Shown: piece after piece, positions 21,037 through 29,897 of the stretch | Layout: every line of letters starts with the position of its first letter | Numbering within the stretch: the first letter of the stretch is position 1 | Assembly: GCA_000242235.1 (NCBI GenBank) | Contig: JH590862.1 | Location: forward strand, 1-64,000 | Length of the DNA: 64,000 nt | From: Stomatobaculum longum | GTDB taxonomy: Bacteria; Bacillota; Clostridia; Lachnospirales; Lachnospiraceae | Reading direction: 5' to 3' | Made by a program: the position numbers and the translations under genes | Notes under the pieces: generated by a model | Database searches by the model: none | Told to the model about the DNA's origin: nothing | Seen by the model: the letters and a program-made list of their open reading frames with translations, nothing else

Positions 21037-23640
21037 TTAGAAGAACTTGAATTCATCGACCTCGGAAGCAATATCAATCTGGAATTCCTCGCGTTGCGGT
21101 AGCTGCAATCCGCTTTCATCTGTAATCACAAGGTAATAGATCTCCTTGTTGTCAAAGGACAGTGATTTCAGATTAAAGGTACAGCGGAACGTTCGCTCCT
21201 GCGCAGTATCGCTTGTTTTATCCGCGATGATGCGCGCAGTATCGCTTACCACCTTACCGGCGGAATCAGCAAAGTACAGCAAATAATTTGCCTTTTCACG
21301 ATTGTCTCCCACAGCATCTTTCTGATAGAAGTTAAGAGAGAAAATCATGTTACTGATCTTGCGGTTTGCCGAAAGCAAACTCACCTCGACCGGCTTCGTA
21401 TCAATCTTGGCGCGGTTTCTCTGATACTCCCTGCTGTCCGTGCGAATATAATGATAGTCAATCAGCGGAACGACCATTTCCTGCAAGCTGATACCGCCAT
21501 GGACAAAATTCAGCCCGCCGCCGTTCATCTTGATGCGGACATTTTCACGAGGCGCAAACGCCGCGTAATCCGTCCTGCCATCCAGGAACTGAACCGGCAT
21601 CAGATATTCCGGTTGTGCATCCTTCTCCATGATGGCATAGCGTCTGCCGTAATCTACTTCCTTACCGTTCCAGCTGTTCTTGGACACCTTATCGTCTTCC
21701 GTGAGAGGACTATATGTATAGAGGAATCCATGGTCAGCGGTAATCAGAATGCGTGTTCCGCTAAATTCATTGACAATGATTCGTACAAGATTCTTGATTT
21801 CCTCGATTGCCTCATCGCAAGCAGGGAACACAGAGCTATCCGAGGTATGGGACGCCTCATCAATCTTGTCATGATAGATATATACGACCTCCATGCCCTT
21901 TATGAGCGCCTGTCGGTCTGCACGTTTCAGTCCGATGATATTGCGGTATTGCAGTGCCACACTGGCCGGATTCGCCGCTCTCAGCAACTTGCCGCGGTTC
22001 GTGCTCTCCGTAGACTGACCGTCTGCCAGCACCGCAAGGCCGCCATTCGGTCTTGCCTGCACAGACAGCTTTTTATGCGGCAAAAGTGCCGCCATGCCAT
22101 AAGGCGTAATCGTCGGGAAGATTCCGCACATACTGTCAAGCGTTACCTTACTCTGCGTCTCACGGCGGAGCTGTTCAGACAGGGATGCTGCCACCTCATA
22201 GCGCAGGGCATCCGAGATAATCACAAACACACGAGTATCGCAGTGCTGAATGTTGCTCAGATAAAACGCCGTATGTCGATTCACTTCTTCAATGTATCCG
22301 TGCTTCTTCAGCTCTTCGGCCGCAATATCTGACCAGTTGCTGCCGAGACCGTTCAGATACCATCCGGAATACAGCGCCTCGACCTTCTCCACCACATGCT
22401 TAAAGAGGTCATCCAGCAGATCGTTAGATACTTTCAAACTGCGCTGAAAACACAGATGGAACGCACGGTAATAGCTATCCATCCGATAATAATCGGTGGT
22501 ATATTCCTTCCAGATGTCCTTCGCTTTTGCGGTATGGAAGCCCGCCGAATGTTCCAAGAAGAACGCCTGCATCTTCGCGATTTGCAGGAGTCCCTCGTAA
22601 TAGCTGGACATGAAAGCATACCAGACCATTGTTCGGCGTTTTTCCACTGTCTGCGCAATCACATCCACCTGAATGATTTGGTCTTTGATTTCCGTCATCA
22701 TCTTGGTGAGAATCACTTCATTGATGCACGGGAAGCACTCTGTATCTCGCAGATCCTCAACACTCAACTTGCTGAAACGCTGATAGAGCCGAGCCTCCGT
22801 TTCCACGATGCGTGCGACTTTATACAGGTCATGCAAATCGTCAGAATGTAGCCAATCGGAAACAAAGTCATAGCAAAAAGACTGATGTGGCGTGGAGATA
22901 AAGCTATCCAAGCCGTTCAGATACTCTCGGCGCAAGGTACGCGTAGCCGCAGTCAGAAGGATATGCGTTGCAAGCTGAGCAAGGTTCTGTTCTTCAGTGT
23001 TCTTATACCCGGTGGCCTGTGCGATCAACGCCCAAAAAGCCGCCTGTGCTCCATAGTTCACAATTCCCCGATAGATGGCGTTATTTTCAACATCCAGTCC
23101 AACTTTCAGGACGGCGCGAATGATACTGTTCGGACTAATATCCTTTACGCCACAGATGACTGCCATCACTGCCAGATGCATCTGTGCTGACATGCTTATG
23201 CTACCAGCCATAGCTGCAACCTTTGTGCGGCGATCCTTGGAATTAAAGAACTTGTGATACTGCTTGACCTGCTTGCGGAACATCTGCGAGGCGGGGAGTC
23301 CCATCTCATCCACCCAAATCGTATTCAAATCCGCTCGGAACGGCTCTCCGCTGTACAGCTCGATATTAAGAAGCCAGTTATCCTCCGGATGCTCAAAAGA
23401 AACCGGACAATAGACCAGGTAATTACTCGCTGTATCATCCATGAGCAACAACTTTTTGATTGCAAAACAGTTAGAACCGTTAAGCTTTACGAGCTTTGCA
23501 TCATTTAGCGAGATCTCGTCAATCTGATTTTCAAACTCCCTGTCTTCGTCATACCAGAAGATGACACGACGCTTATAAAACTCCGGCAGAGGAGCCGTAA
23601 AACGTCGGTTCAAATCCTGTATTATCTTTTCGGCATCCAT
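21037..23640 (-). CDS. pglZ: BREX phosphatase-like protein PglZ (type A)
   Basis: 867 residues matching type I BREX PglZ. The N-terminal block VIFWYDEDREFENQIDEI is typical. An alkaline-phosphatase-like core follows, with metal-ligand motifs ISDALRYEVAASL and ITADHGFLYTYS. The C-terminus is beta-rich. PglZ is required for BREX defence and for PglX-dependent methylation in systems that have been studied; its reaction is not settled. It is the last gene of the operon, 10 nt behind the broken AlbA gene, with AGGAGGAGCAGC before ATG. In canonical type I loci brxL follows, but here a short hairpin-rich gap and a convergent housekeeping gene follow. Confidence 0.93.
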   Translation of the reverse strand: MDAEKIIQDLNRRFTAPLPEFYKRRVIFWYDEDREFENQIDEISLNDAKLVKLNGSNCFAIKKLLLMDDTASNYLVYCPVSFEHPEDNWLLNIELYSGEPFRADLNTIWVDEMGLPASQMFRKQVKQYHKFFNSKDRRTKVAAMAGSISMSAQMHLAVMAVICGVKDISPNSIIRAVLKVGLDVENNAIYRGIVNYGAQAAFWALIAQATGYKNTEEQNLAQLATHILLTAATRTLRREYLNGLDSFISTPHQSFCYDFVSDWLHSDDLHDLYKVARIVETEARLYQRFSKLSVEDLRDTECFPCINEVILTKMMTEIKDQIIQVDVIAQTVEKRRTMVWYAFMSSYYEGLLQIAKMQAFFLEHSAGFHTAKAKDIWKEYTTDYYRMDSYYRAFHLCFQRSLKVSNDLLDDLFKHVVEKVEALYSGWYLNGLGSNWSDIAAEELKKHGYIEEVNRHTAFYLSNIQHCDTRVFVIISDALRYEVAASLSEQLRRETQSKVTLDSMCGIFPTITPYGMAALLPHKKLSVQARPNGGLAVLADGQSTESTNRGKLLRAANPASVALQYRNIIGLKRADRQALIKGMEVVYIYHDKIDEASHTSDSSVFPACDEAIEEIKNLVRIIVNEFSGTRILITADHGFLYTYSPLTEDDKVSKNSWNGKEVDYGRRYAIMEKDAQPEYLMPVQFLDGRTDYAAFAPRENVRIKMNGGGLNFVHGGISLQEMVVPLIDYHYIRTDSREYQRNRAKIDTKPVEVSLLSANRKISNMIFSLNFYQKDAVGDNREKANYLLYFADSAGKVVSDTARIIADKTSDTAQERTFRCTFNLKSLSFDNKEIYYLVITDESGLQLPQREEFQIDIASEVDEFKFF

Positions 23641-23650
23641 GCTGCTCCTC

Positions 23651-25093
23651 CTACTTCCTGATAACCCAATTTGACTTTCGTTTCGTTCCGTTTTGCATTA
23701 AAATACCTTTTTCCTGCAAAGAAATGAAAATCCGGGAGACCGTTCTTTTTGATACTCCAATCTGTTCCGCATAATATGCCTGCGTTGCAGATGGATTCTG
23801 TTCTATCGCATCCAGCAGGTTTTTCACTTGCTCCTGCTCTTTTGTTGCCAGAACATTAACGCCGCCATTAGTGCCATTGGCGTTAATGTTGGCGTTATTC
23901 GTGGCGTTATTTGCTGCATTCTGGTTTCGATAGATATTGATGCGCAAATCCACATCTCCGCCAATAAACTCTGGTGCTCGTAACCCAGCAGCTTTTACCT
24001 TGCCGATGATTCTCGGAATGCCGCTGCCCCAATGCTCAATCAGATTCATATAGGAAAAGGCATATGCCAGCGCTTCATTTCGGATTTTAGAATATCCTTC
24101 TTTCATACGCTCTATGGTCTGACCCATCGGTAGCTTTCCGGGAGAAGTGATTTTCAACCGGTCATCATATATCGCAACCTGTATCGTGCCGTGATCTAGA
24201 TAGCTGCGATGCACCATGGCATTGATAATCAGCTCACGGATGGCATCCGGCGGAATTTCGTAGACATCCTGTCGATAAACGCCCTCAAATGTTGCACCCA
24301 AATGAATGTTCCGAAGAACAAACTGGTACGCTTCCTCAATCTACTTCCACAGCGGACCGTCATACTCACGCCGGTCAACAAAAACCTCTTTTGTCGTGCC
24401 CTTGAATACGCCACACTGCGTTGCAACATGAAGTTCTCCACATCCGGTCAAAATAGCGAATGCATTAGCGGGATAGTCTTTTCCGTCCCGTTCAATCAAA
24501 ATGCCCCAGGAGCGCAGCTGCTGTCTGCAGACATCTTTGATAGACTCTTTTTGCTCGTCACTATGCGCATTCTTTATAGCCTGTGCCTTCATGGCTTTGC
24601 AAAGTTCTTCAATCTCCTCATCCGTAATCGATAACCCGGTACACAACCCCTGATCGAAGTGACGGTTACTGCCCTCGAACAATAGCTCCTTCATCATGTA
24701 CTCGTCAGCCAGGCGGGTAGTACCTGCTACCCTGACATATACGCCGTTTTCTCTACCAAGAGCTTTGATGTAATAGGGGCGCTGTCTGCCCTCGGAAACT
24801 TCTAGGACGATTACAGTCTTCCCATCAATCGTCTGCGCTGTAACATCCGGAATGATAGCCGGTTCACAGCTGTCGGAGACTGCATTGGCGATGGCATCTA
24901 TTTTCTTGAAAACATCTTCCTTACCGAATCCAACTACTTCTCTGGTTTTATCAGCAACTCCGAAGATGATTTTTCCGCCGGTTCCGTTTGCAAAGGCAAC
25001 CACAGACTTCATATATTTGATGCTTTTCTCCGACAGGTCTTCTTTGAACTCTACGTTCTTAGATTCGCCTGCAAAAATTTCTGCTATGGTCAT
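23651..25093 (-). pseudogene. AlbA/Schlafen-type ATP-binding protein interrupted by amber codon
   Basis: The two halves lie in one frame: 25093-24341 (250 codons) and 24340-23651, separated only by TAG at 24341-24343. Reading through gives about 480 residues. They comprise an AlbA_2/Schlafen domain (about 1-130: KNVEFKEDLS, NGTGGKIIFGV), a HATPase_c_4-like domain (about 260-370: ELIINAMVHRSYLD, RLKITSPGKLP, WGSGIPRI), an Asn/Ala/Gly linker and a C-terminal winged helix (QIGVSKRTVSRIF). Such proteins recur as accessory genes in defence islands. No start codon with a good ribosome binding site is apparent for the second half, although TTG 24301 is possible. A single base change could restore it, so it may be a recent mutation, a sequencing error or a suppressed stop. 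Confidence 0.85.
23862..23925 (-). repeat. Low-complexity Asn/Ala/Gly linker coding repeats
   Basis: Short imperfect repeats built on GGCGTTA/GCGTTATT encode an NNANINANG-type linker between the ATPase-like and winged-helix parts of the AlbA-type gene. The repetitive stretch could change length by slippage. Confidence 0.6.
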
Positions 25094-25147
25094 CCTGATA
25101 CCCCGCTCTCCATTTCCTTTTGCACATCCTTTTGGATGATGTATGTC

Positions 25148-25936
25148 TCAATGAATAAGGGAGCCGATGAACTGAATCAACGCTGCCACTGCAACCCCAA
25201 ATTCAGCAGTACCCTTTAACGCCTTCAAAGTTGATACCGCCACCTTCAGCATTCCTTTTTTAGGCTTTTCCATAACCGCTTCGGTCTCAATAACTTCGAT
25301 GCACTCAGATACTGTCTGCCTATCTTCTTCGCAAAGATCTTGTGCTGTTGATTGGATATCTGCAATCAACTGCTTCAATTCATTAACATCCATACCCACA
25401 TGATTTGTCGCTGTAACTGTTGCATTATCAGTCGCAATAATTGCCTGCCCCTTGTCCACGGTTACGTTGTAAACAACCCTATCATCCAGTCCCATATCAA
25501 TTCCTACCTTTGTCAAATATCGCTCTATGTGACGAATCATGATCATAACGAAGCGCTGATTGAATCCTTTGATCTTGTCTTGGTACTTGTCAGAAGAAGA
25601 ATATCCCATAGCCACTCCGCAGTAGATTGGGTTGTTTGTCTCAATCAGATAATTCAACACAGCATAAACATTGCGAACTTCTTCCTCGTCCGTATCCCCA
25701 GTGCCGAATAGTTTCCGTCCGTACGCACTTTGAACATCCTGAATTGTTTCTTCCAAATTCCAGTTACAAACTCCGCAATCCTTGATATAGTCTATGATGA
25801 TTGGTACATTATTTATAAACCTGAGGAATTTTCCCAATACTTCCGGATAATCTTGATAATCTGCTTGAAGGAGTCGATTGCAGATACTGTTAAAATCATA
25901 CTGCAACTTTTTAAGCTCTTTTTTATTCAACTTCAT
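25148..25936 (-). CDS. Unrecognised 262-residue protein in the BREX operon
   Basis: I do not recognise the family. The N-terminal about 150 residues look alpha-helical (LQYDFNSICNRLLQADYQDY, FVMIMIRHIERYLTKVG). Residues about 160-185 form a short polar beta-rich stretch of the kind seen before C-terminal helices in some abortive-infection proteins (VYNVTV, ATDNATVTATN). An acidic helix follows, and the tail is an amphipathic or hydrophobic helix (GVAVAALIQFIGSLIH). Its ATG lies 14 nt inside the zinc-ribbon gene, so the two are translationally coupled. It is more AT-rich than its neighbours: one 60-nt row I counted (25801-25860) is 30% G+C. A defence sensor or membrane-acting effector is only a guess. 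Confidence 0.8.
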   Translation of the reverse strand: MKLNKKELKKLQYDFNSICNRLLQADYQDYPEVLGKFLRFINNVPIIIDYIKDCGVCNWNLEETIQDVQSAYGRKLFGTGDTDEEEVRNVYAVLNYLIETNNPIYCGVAMGYSSSDKYQDKIKGFNQRFVMIMIRHIERYLTKVGIDMGLDDRVVYNVTVDKGQAIIATDNATVTATNHVGMDVNELKQLIADIQSTAQDLCEEDRQTVSECIEVIETEAVMEKPKKGMLKVAVSTLKALKGTAEFGVAVAALIQFIGSLIH

Positions 25937-26387
25937 AGTTTTTCACTCCACAAAAAGGACAGTACGCACCTGTCATCTTTAGCAATGACTTGATTTTTGC
26001 TGTGCGTTTACAGCAAGGAAAAGTACATATTTCCAAGGCCTCTATTCCAGAACGAATAGGATCTTCTGTCTCATGATGAGGCTTTTTCTCCACCTTGAAC
26101 TTGATCATGCTGTTCATTCTGTTATGGCGTTCCAAATTCTTGAAGGCATCATAAATGATGTCGTTGGCATAATTCGTTGCCATCTTAATTGCAAGTTCCA
26201 GAACATCATCTGTTATATAGCTGTCGCTGATCAACCCACAGCTTGGACAAAAAACATGTAACACACCATCATCCTGCAAATCATCCGGAGTTCCCTTAAA
26301 AAAGTTCCCGCAATGTTCACACTTTAAAAGAACATATCCTTCATCATCTGTAGGAACGGAAATGCTCATACAAACCTCATCATTCAC
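25923..26387 (-). CDS. Double zinc-ribbon protein in the BREX operon
   Basis: 154 residues of unknown function. Two Cys clusters are clear: an N-terminal ribbon C23-x2-C26...C47-x2-C50 and a C-terminal one with C121, C125/C126 and C143-x2-C146 (CTFPCCKRT, YCPFCG). A helical segment (about 60-110) lies between them. The frame opens with GTG (AAAGGG 7 nt before it); an ATG six codons later with GATGAGG upstream is an equal choice. It is 18 nt behind pglX and overlaps the next gene by 14 nt. Zinc ribbons often bind nucleic acid or protein, so it may be an adaptor or regulator for the 262-residue partner. Confidence 0.82.
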   Translation of the reverse strand: MNDEVCMSISVPTDDEGYVLLKCEHCGNFFKGTPDDLQDDGVLHVFCPSCGLISDSYITDDVLELAIKMATNYANDIIYDAFKNLERHNRMNSMIKFKVEKKPHHETEDPIRSGIEALEICTFPCCKRTAKIKSLLKMTGAYCPFCGVKNYEVE

Positions 26388-26405
26388 AAATAAAACCCTT
26401 TCTGC

Positions 26406-29400
26406 TTACTTAATCTTCGCCAGCACGTCCGCAAACTTGGCATAGTTCACCTTCACTCCGTCGTCCAGATCAATCGGAATCATCTGATCGGCGAGGTGGT
26501 GGATTTTCTCCTCATAGGTTCGGATTTCTTCTGCCTGGGCTTCCAGCTTGATAAGCTGTTTAGTCAGCTTCACGCGGTCGCCGGTGGAAGCACCGTTGAT
26601 GCGCTGCTGCAAATCGGCAATCGCCGTGCGGTAGCGGCTCTGCTGCTCATGCACATAGTCGGTGCGGATACGCGCAATGGTATCCGGCTGATAGCGGTGC
26701 ATATAGGACAGCGCCTTGAAACCTCCCTTCTTGCCGCTGTCAAACAACCAGTAGATCGGGCGCTTCTGGTAAGTCTTCAGGTGGTCAGCATAGAAGTCAC
26801 TAATGAAGTAATTGCGGATGACCTCTCTTGCGGAGCCTTTGCCTCCGAGAGCATTTGCAATAAACTTCAGGTTCTCCTCCAGCGGATTAGCACCATAGAC
26901 CGTCTCCACCCACTTGATGAAGCAACCGGTGATGTCATCATCAAAATAATCGTCGTCGCAGATAGGGATAATGTTGTCCTTGTCCGGCATAAAGGTCTGA
27001 TACTTGCTGCCGTCCCAAGCGCCACCGGCATAGGCAAGGCCGTCTACATCCAGCGAATACCGCCCGAACATGCAGCCGACAGCGTAGGAAATGAGGGAAA
27101 CAACCTCGTCCCGCATGGTGCGGACATAGTTTGACCCCTTCATGCTCTCCGGCACAGCGTCCTTGGTGTCGAACACGCGGTGCACCGTCACATCCTTCTC
27201 CGCCACATCTGGCGTCAGCTCTTCCTGCAAACCATAGATGTCAATGAAGATGCGGTTCAGTTTTTCCTCGTTAGCTTTCAGCTGGAGGAAACGCGACTCG
27301 CAGTCAGCTTTCCATGCAGCATAAGCATCAGCAAGCTTTCCACGGCTCAGCATCGGATGCCGCTGGAAATCCCAGCTGATCTCGTAAGCATTCCAATCTT
27401 GCATTCCTTGGAGTATATTTTCTTTTACTATATCACTAATCACACCTTGTTCTGAAACAATTAATGGAAATGAGCCTAATTCAGAGGCTGAAAAATGTAT
27501 GGAAGAAACAATCTTTTGAAAGACATCTCTTGCTACCACTGAGTTTAAACACCCCAACACATAGTTCTGATTTTTTCCTAATGAAAAGATTGCCGGACCT
27601 TCCACATTAATCAAAGTACCTTCTGGCATGTACCGCATAGAAAAAGGCTGGTTATAGGTTGTATGTGTCCATGTTAAGCCTTCGCAAAAATAAAACTCCT
27701 CAGCAACAATTCTTCCACCCGCGGCATTTTTATTCAGTTCTCGTATTTCAGCCCCATTATGCTGCCAATTTACTACATTTTCTATATTTCCATACCACTT
27801 TCTATATCCTCCACCTTTAACAATGGGGAACCACTTTTCATCACCAAAAGTATCTACCTTTGTATGAGACGTACAAAGCTTAGTGGATTCGATTTCATGC
27901 CATAATCTTAGGAATCGACTATTATCATTTGTTTGCATTCCTATCCTAGGATTTCCTATCTTAGACAATGGTTTGGCTTCTGTAATTATGGATCTATAGT
28001 CATCATTCAATTTATACATTACTTTTTCTCCGTCAAATGACGGAAAATAATCAGTACTGGAATAGAAGCATTTTGTGCCTCTAAATTTATCCTTACTCAC
28101 AATACTCGAAACATCAAAATATCTTCCAACATACCCTTTTATCTTATACCTAACAATAGAATAAGTAGCTGTTCCAAAACCAGATTCAAAGGCATCGCTC
28201 CCCAATTCAATAAGTGAGGTGAACTCTGTATTTCCAATAACCTCACGTCTTAAGCCTTGAAAACTAGGATTGTATAGAAGAGATACAGGCGTTACAAGTC
28301 CAATGTATCCGCATTTTTTTGTGAATTTTAAACATCTCACAATAAATGCTCCAAAAAGGTCATACTTTGCTGTTGGATAGATATTCGCCAAATATTCTCT
28401 TAATTTAATAGCAAGTCCCTTGGCCGAAGCATACGGCGGATTTGTACACGTGATGCTATACTTCTGCGCCAGCATCTCCGCCACCTGAATCAGTGGCTTG
28501 ATGATATTCAGTGCACTTTCCCGATGTATGCTGATATCTTCCTTAACTTCCGCAAGCCTTGCATAGAGAGCAGAGAAATCCACCTTTGTGACATTCAGAA
28601 TAGAACCGTATTCCTTGGCATCGCGCAGCTCATCCATAAGGATGCTCATGCTTTTTTTGAGGTTTGCATCGCCGTTTACAAAGTACTCAAGGGTAAAGCT
28701 ATCTACGTCGTTGCTCTCTACGATGGCGTACACATGGGGCTGTACCTTGCGAGAGAAGAAACGTCGGTCGTACTGCCTAGCCTTCATCATGACGGCAAAG
28801 TAAGAAAGCTGCGCCGCACGCTCATCGATGTCCAAACCGTAGAGGTTATGTTCCACGATCATAGATGCCGCCTCACGGGCGGAGTAGCCGTAGGCCTCGT
28901 AAATCTGCACCAAAACGTCGAACATCACGACCAAAATATGACCGCTGCCCACGCAGGGATCGATGACACGGATGTCCTCCGGCTTCAGCTGTACATACTC
29001 TGCGCGAATCTCCGCTAATTGCTTCTGCACCTCCGGCTCCTGCTCTGCTTCCTCCAAATAGTATTTCCAGCTCGCCTTCATTTTATCATTTGGATGCCCC
29101 TCTACCCAAAGGCGGCCTAGAGAGTTCTCCACCATATAATGGACGATCCAGTCCGGCGTGAAGAGCTGCGTTGCGGCAGGGATATTCTCCTTGCTGATCT
29201 TGATATTCTTCTTCAGGTCGGCGAACACCTTGTCCTTCAGCTCGGTGTTGTAATACTGATAAAGCCAGCCGATGATCTGCACCTGATCCGTCCAGTCCTC
29301 TTCAGGAATGAGCGCAATCATCTGCTCGATGGTGCTGCCTTCGCGGAGCAAATTGTCCGGAAACAGCAGCTCGGTGTAGTCCGCAATCTTCTGGAACATG

Positions 29401-29879
29401 CCGGGCAGAATAACAGAGAGCGCGTTGCATTGAGTAATCAGTAGATATTTATACAGTTCGTCGGTCTTATTCTCTTCCTTCAGAGCATAGACCTTCTCCA
29501 TGTCCAGTCCATCAAACTCCAGATGAATTGCTTCGGTGATGATCTGAGGCTTGAAGTTGTTCTGCTCATCCGAAAATACGCGCACATGGGTAGGGAGATA
29601 GCCGTTGACCTCCATGTAGCGCAGGGCGCAAAAACGGTTAAACCAGGTATAGGCGGCTTCCTCCATAGCCTGCTGATAGCCGTCCTTCTTGATTTTGGTA
29701 ATCAATGCCTGCCGCTGCTGCTTCTCCGTAGCGGTCAGAAGATGTCCATTAATCGTATCGGCGCTTGCATCTCCGCAAGCTTCTTCGGAAACGCCATATT
29801 GCAGCGCTTTCTGGCTCACACGGCTGATCAGCTCACGGCGTGCCCATACGGCATATTTTTTGATTGCATTCTTATCCAT
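26406..29879 (-). CDS. pglX: BREX adenine-specific DNA methyltransferase PglX
   Basis: 1157 residues, standard type I PglX. The N-terminal block MDKNAIKKYAVWARREL is typical. The Rossmann methyltransferase core has the SAM motif DPCVGSGHILVV and catalytic NPPY at 480-483, followed by the target-recognition region and a C-terminal helical domain. It should methylate N6 of an adenine in a non-palindromic site, marking self DNA. The base composition changes sharply after NPPY: about 27400-28440 is AT-rich (one sampled row, 27781-27840, is 37% G+C) against about 65% in a sampled row of the 3' part. This suggests an exchanged specificity segment. It lies 18 nt behind brxC. Confidence 0.96.
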   Translation of the reverse strand: MDKNAIKKYAVWARRELISRVSQKALQYGVSEEACGDASADTINGHLLTATEKQQRQALITKIKKDGYQQAMEEAAYTWFNRFCALRYMEVNGYLPTHVRVFSDEQNNFKPQIITEAIHLEFDGLDMEKVYALKEENKTDELYKYLLITQCNALSVILPGMFQKIADYTELLFPDNLLREGSTIEQMIALIPEEDWTDQVQIIGWLYQYYNTELKDKVFADLKKNIKISKENIPAATQLFTPDWIVHYMVENSLGRLWVEGHPNDKMKASWKYYLEEAEQEPEVQKQLAEIRAEYVQLKPEDIRVIDPCVGSGHILVVMFDVLVQIYEAYGYSAREAASMIVEHNLYGLDIDERAAQLSYFAVMMKARQYDRRFFSRKVQPHVYAIVESNDVDSFTLEYFVNGDANLKKSMSILMDELRDAKEYGSILNVTKVDFSALYARLAEVKEDISIHRESALNIIKPLIQVAEMLAQKYSITCTNPPYASAKGLAIKLREYLANIYPTAKYDLFGAFIVRCLKFTKKCGYIGLVTPVSLLYNPSFQGLRREVIGNTEFTSLIELGSDAFESGFGTATYSIVRYKIKGYVGRYFDVSSIVSKDKFRGTKCFYSSTDYFPSFDGEKVMYKLNDDYRSIITEAKPLSKIGNPRIGMQTNDNSRFLRLWHEIESTKLCTSHTKVDTFGDEKWFPIVKGGGYRKWYGNIENVVNWQHNGAEIRELNKNAAGGRIVAEEFYFCEGLTWTHTTYNQPFSMRYMPEGTLINVEGPAIFSLGKNQNYVLGCLNSVVARDVFQKIVSSIHFSASELGSFPLIVSEQGVISDIVKENILQGMQDWNAYEISWDFQRHPMLSRGKLADAYAAWKADCESRFLQLKANEEKLNRIFIDIYGLQEELTPDVAEKDVTVHRVFDTKDAVPESMKGSNYVRTMRDEVVSLISYAVGCMFGRYSLDVDGLAYAGGAWDGSKYQTFMPDKDNIIPICDDDYFDDDITGCFIKWVETVYGANPLEENLKFIANALGGKGSAREVIRNYFISDFYADHLKTYQKRPIYWLFDSGKKGGFKALSYMHRYQPDTIARIRTDYVHEQQSRYRTAIADLQQRINGASTGDRVKLTKQLIKLEAQAEEIRTYEEKIHHLADQMIPIDLDDGVKVNYAKFADVLAKIK

Positions 29880-29897
29880 CGTGCTTGCTCCTTGCTT

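Noticed and set aside
24341-24343. UAG read as pyrrolysine or programmed read-through
   Set aside because: No stem-loop context or pyl genes are visible, and the position is between two domains in a non-methylamine protein. A plain nonsense mutation is simpler.
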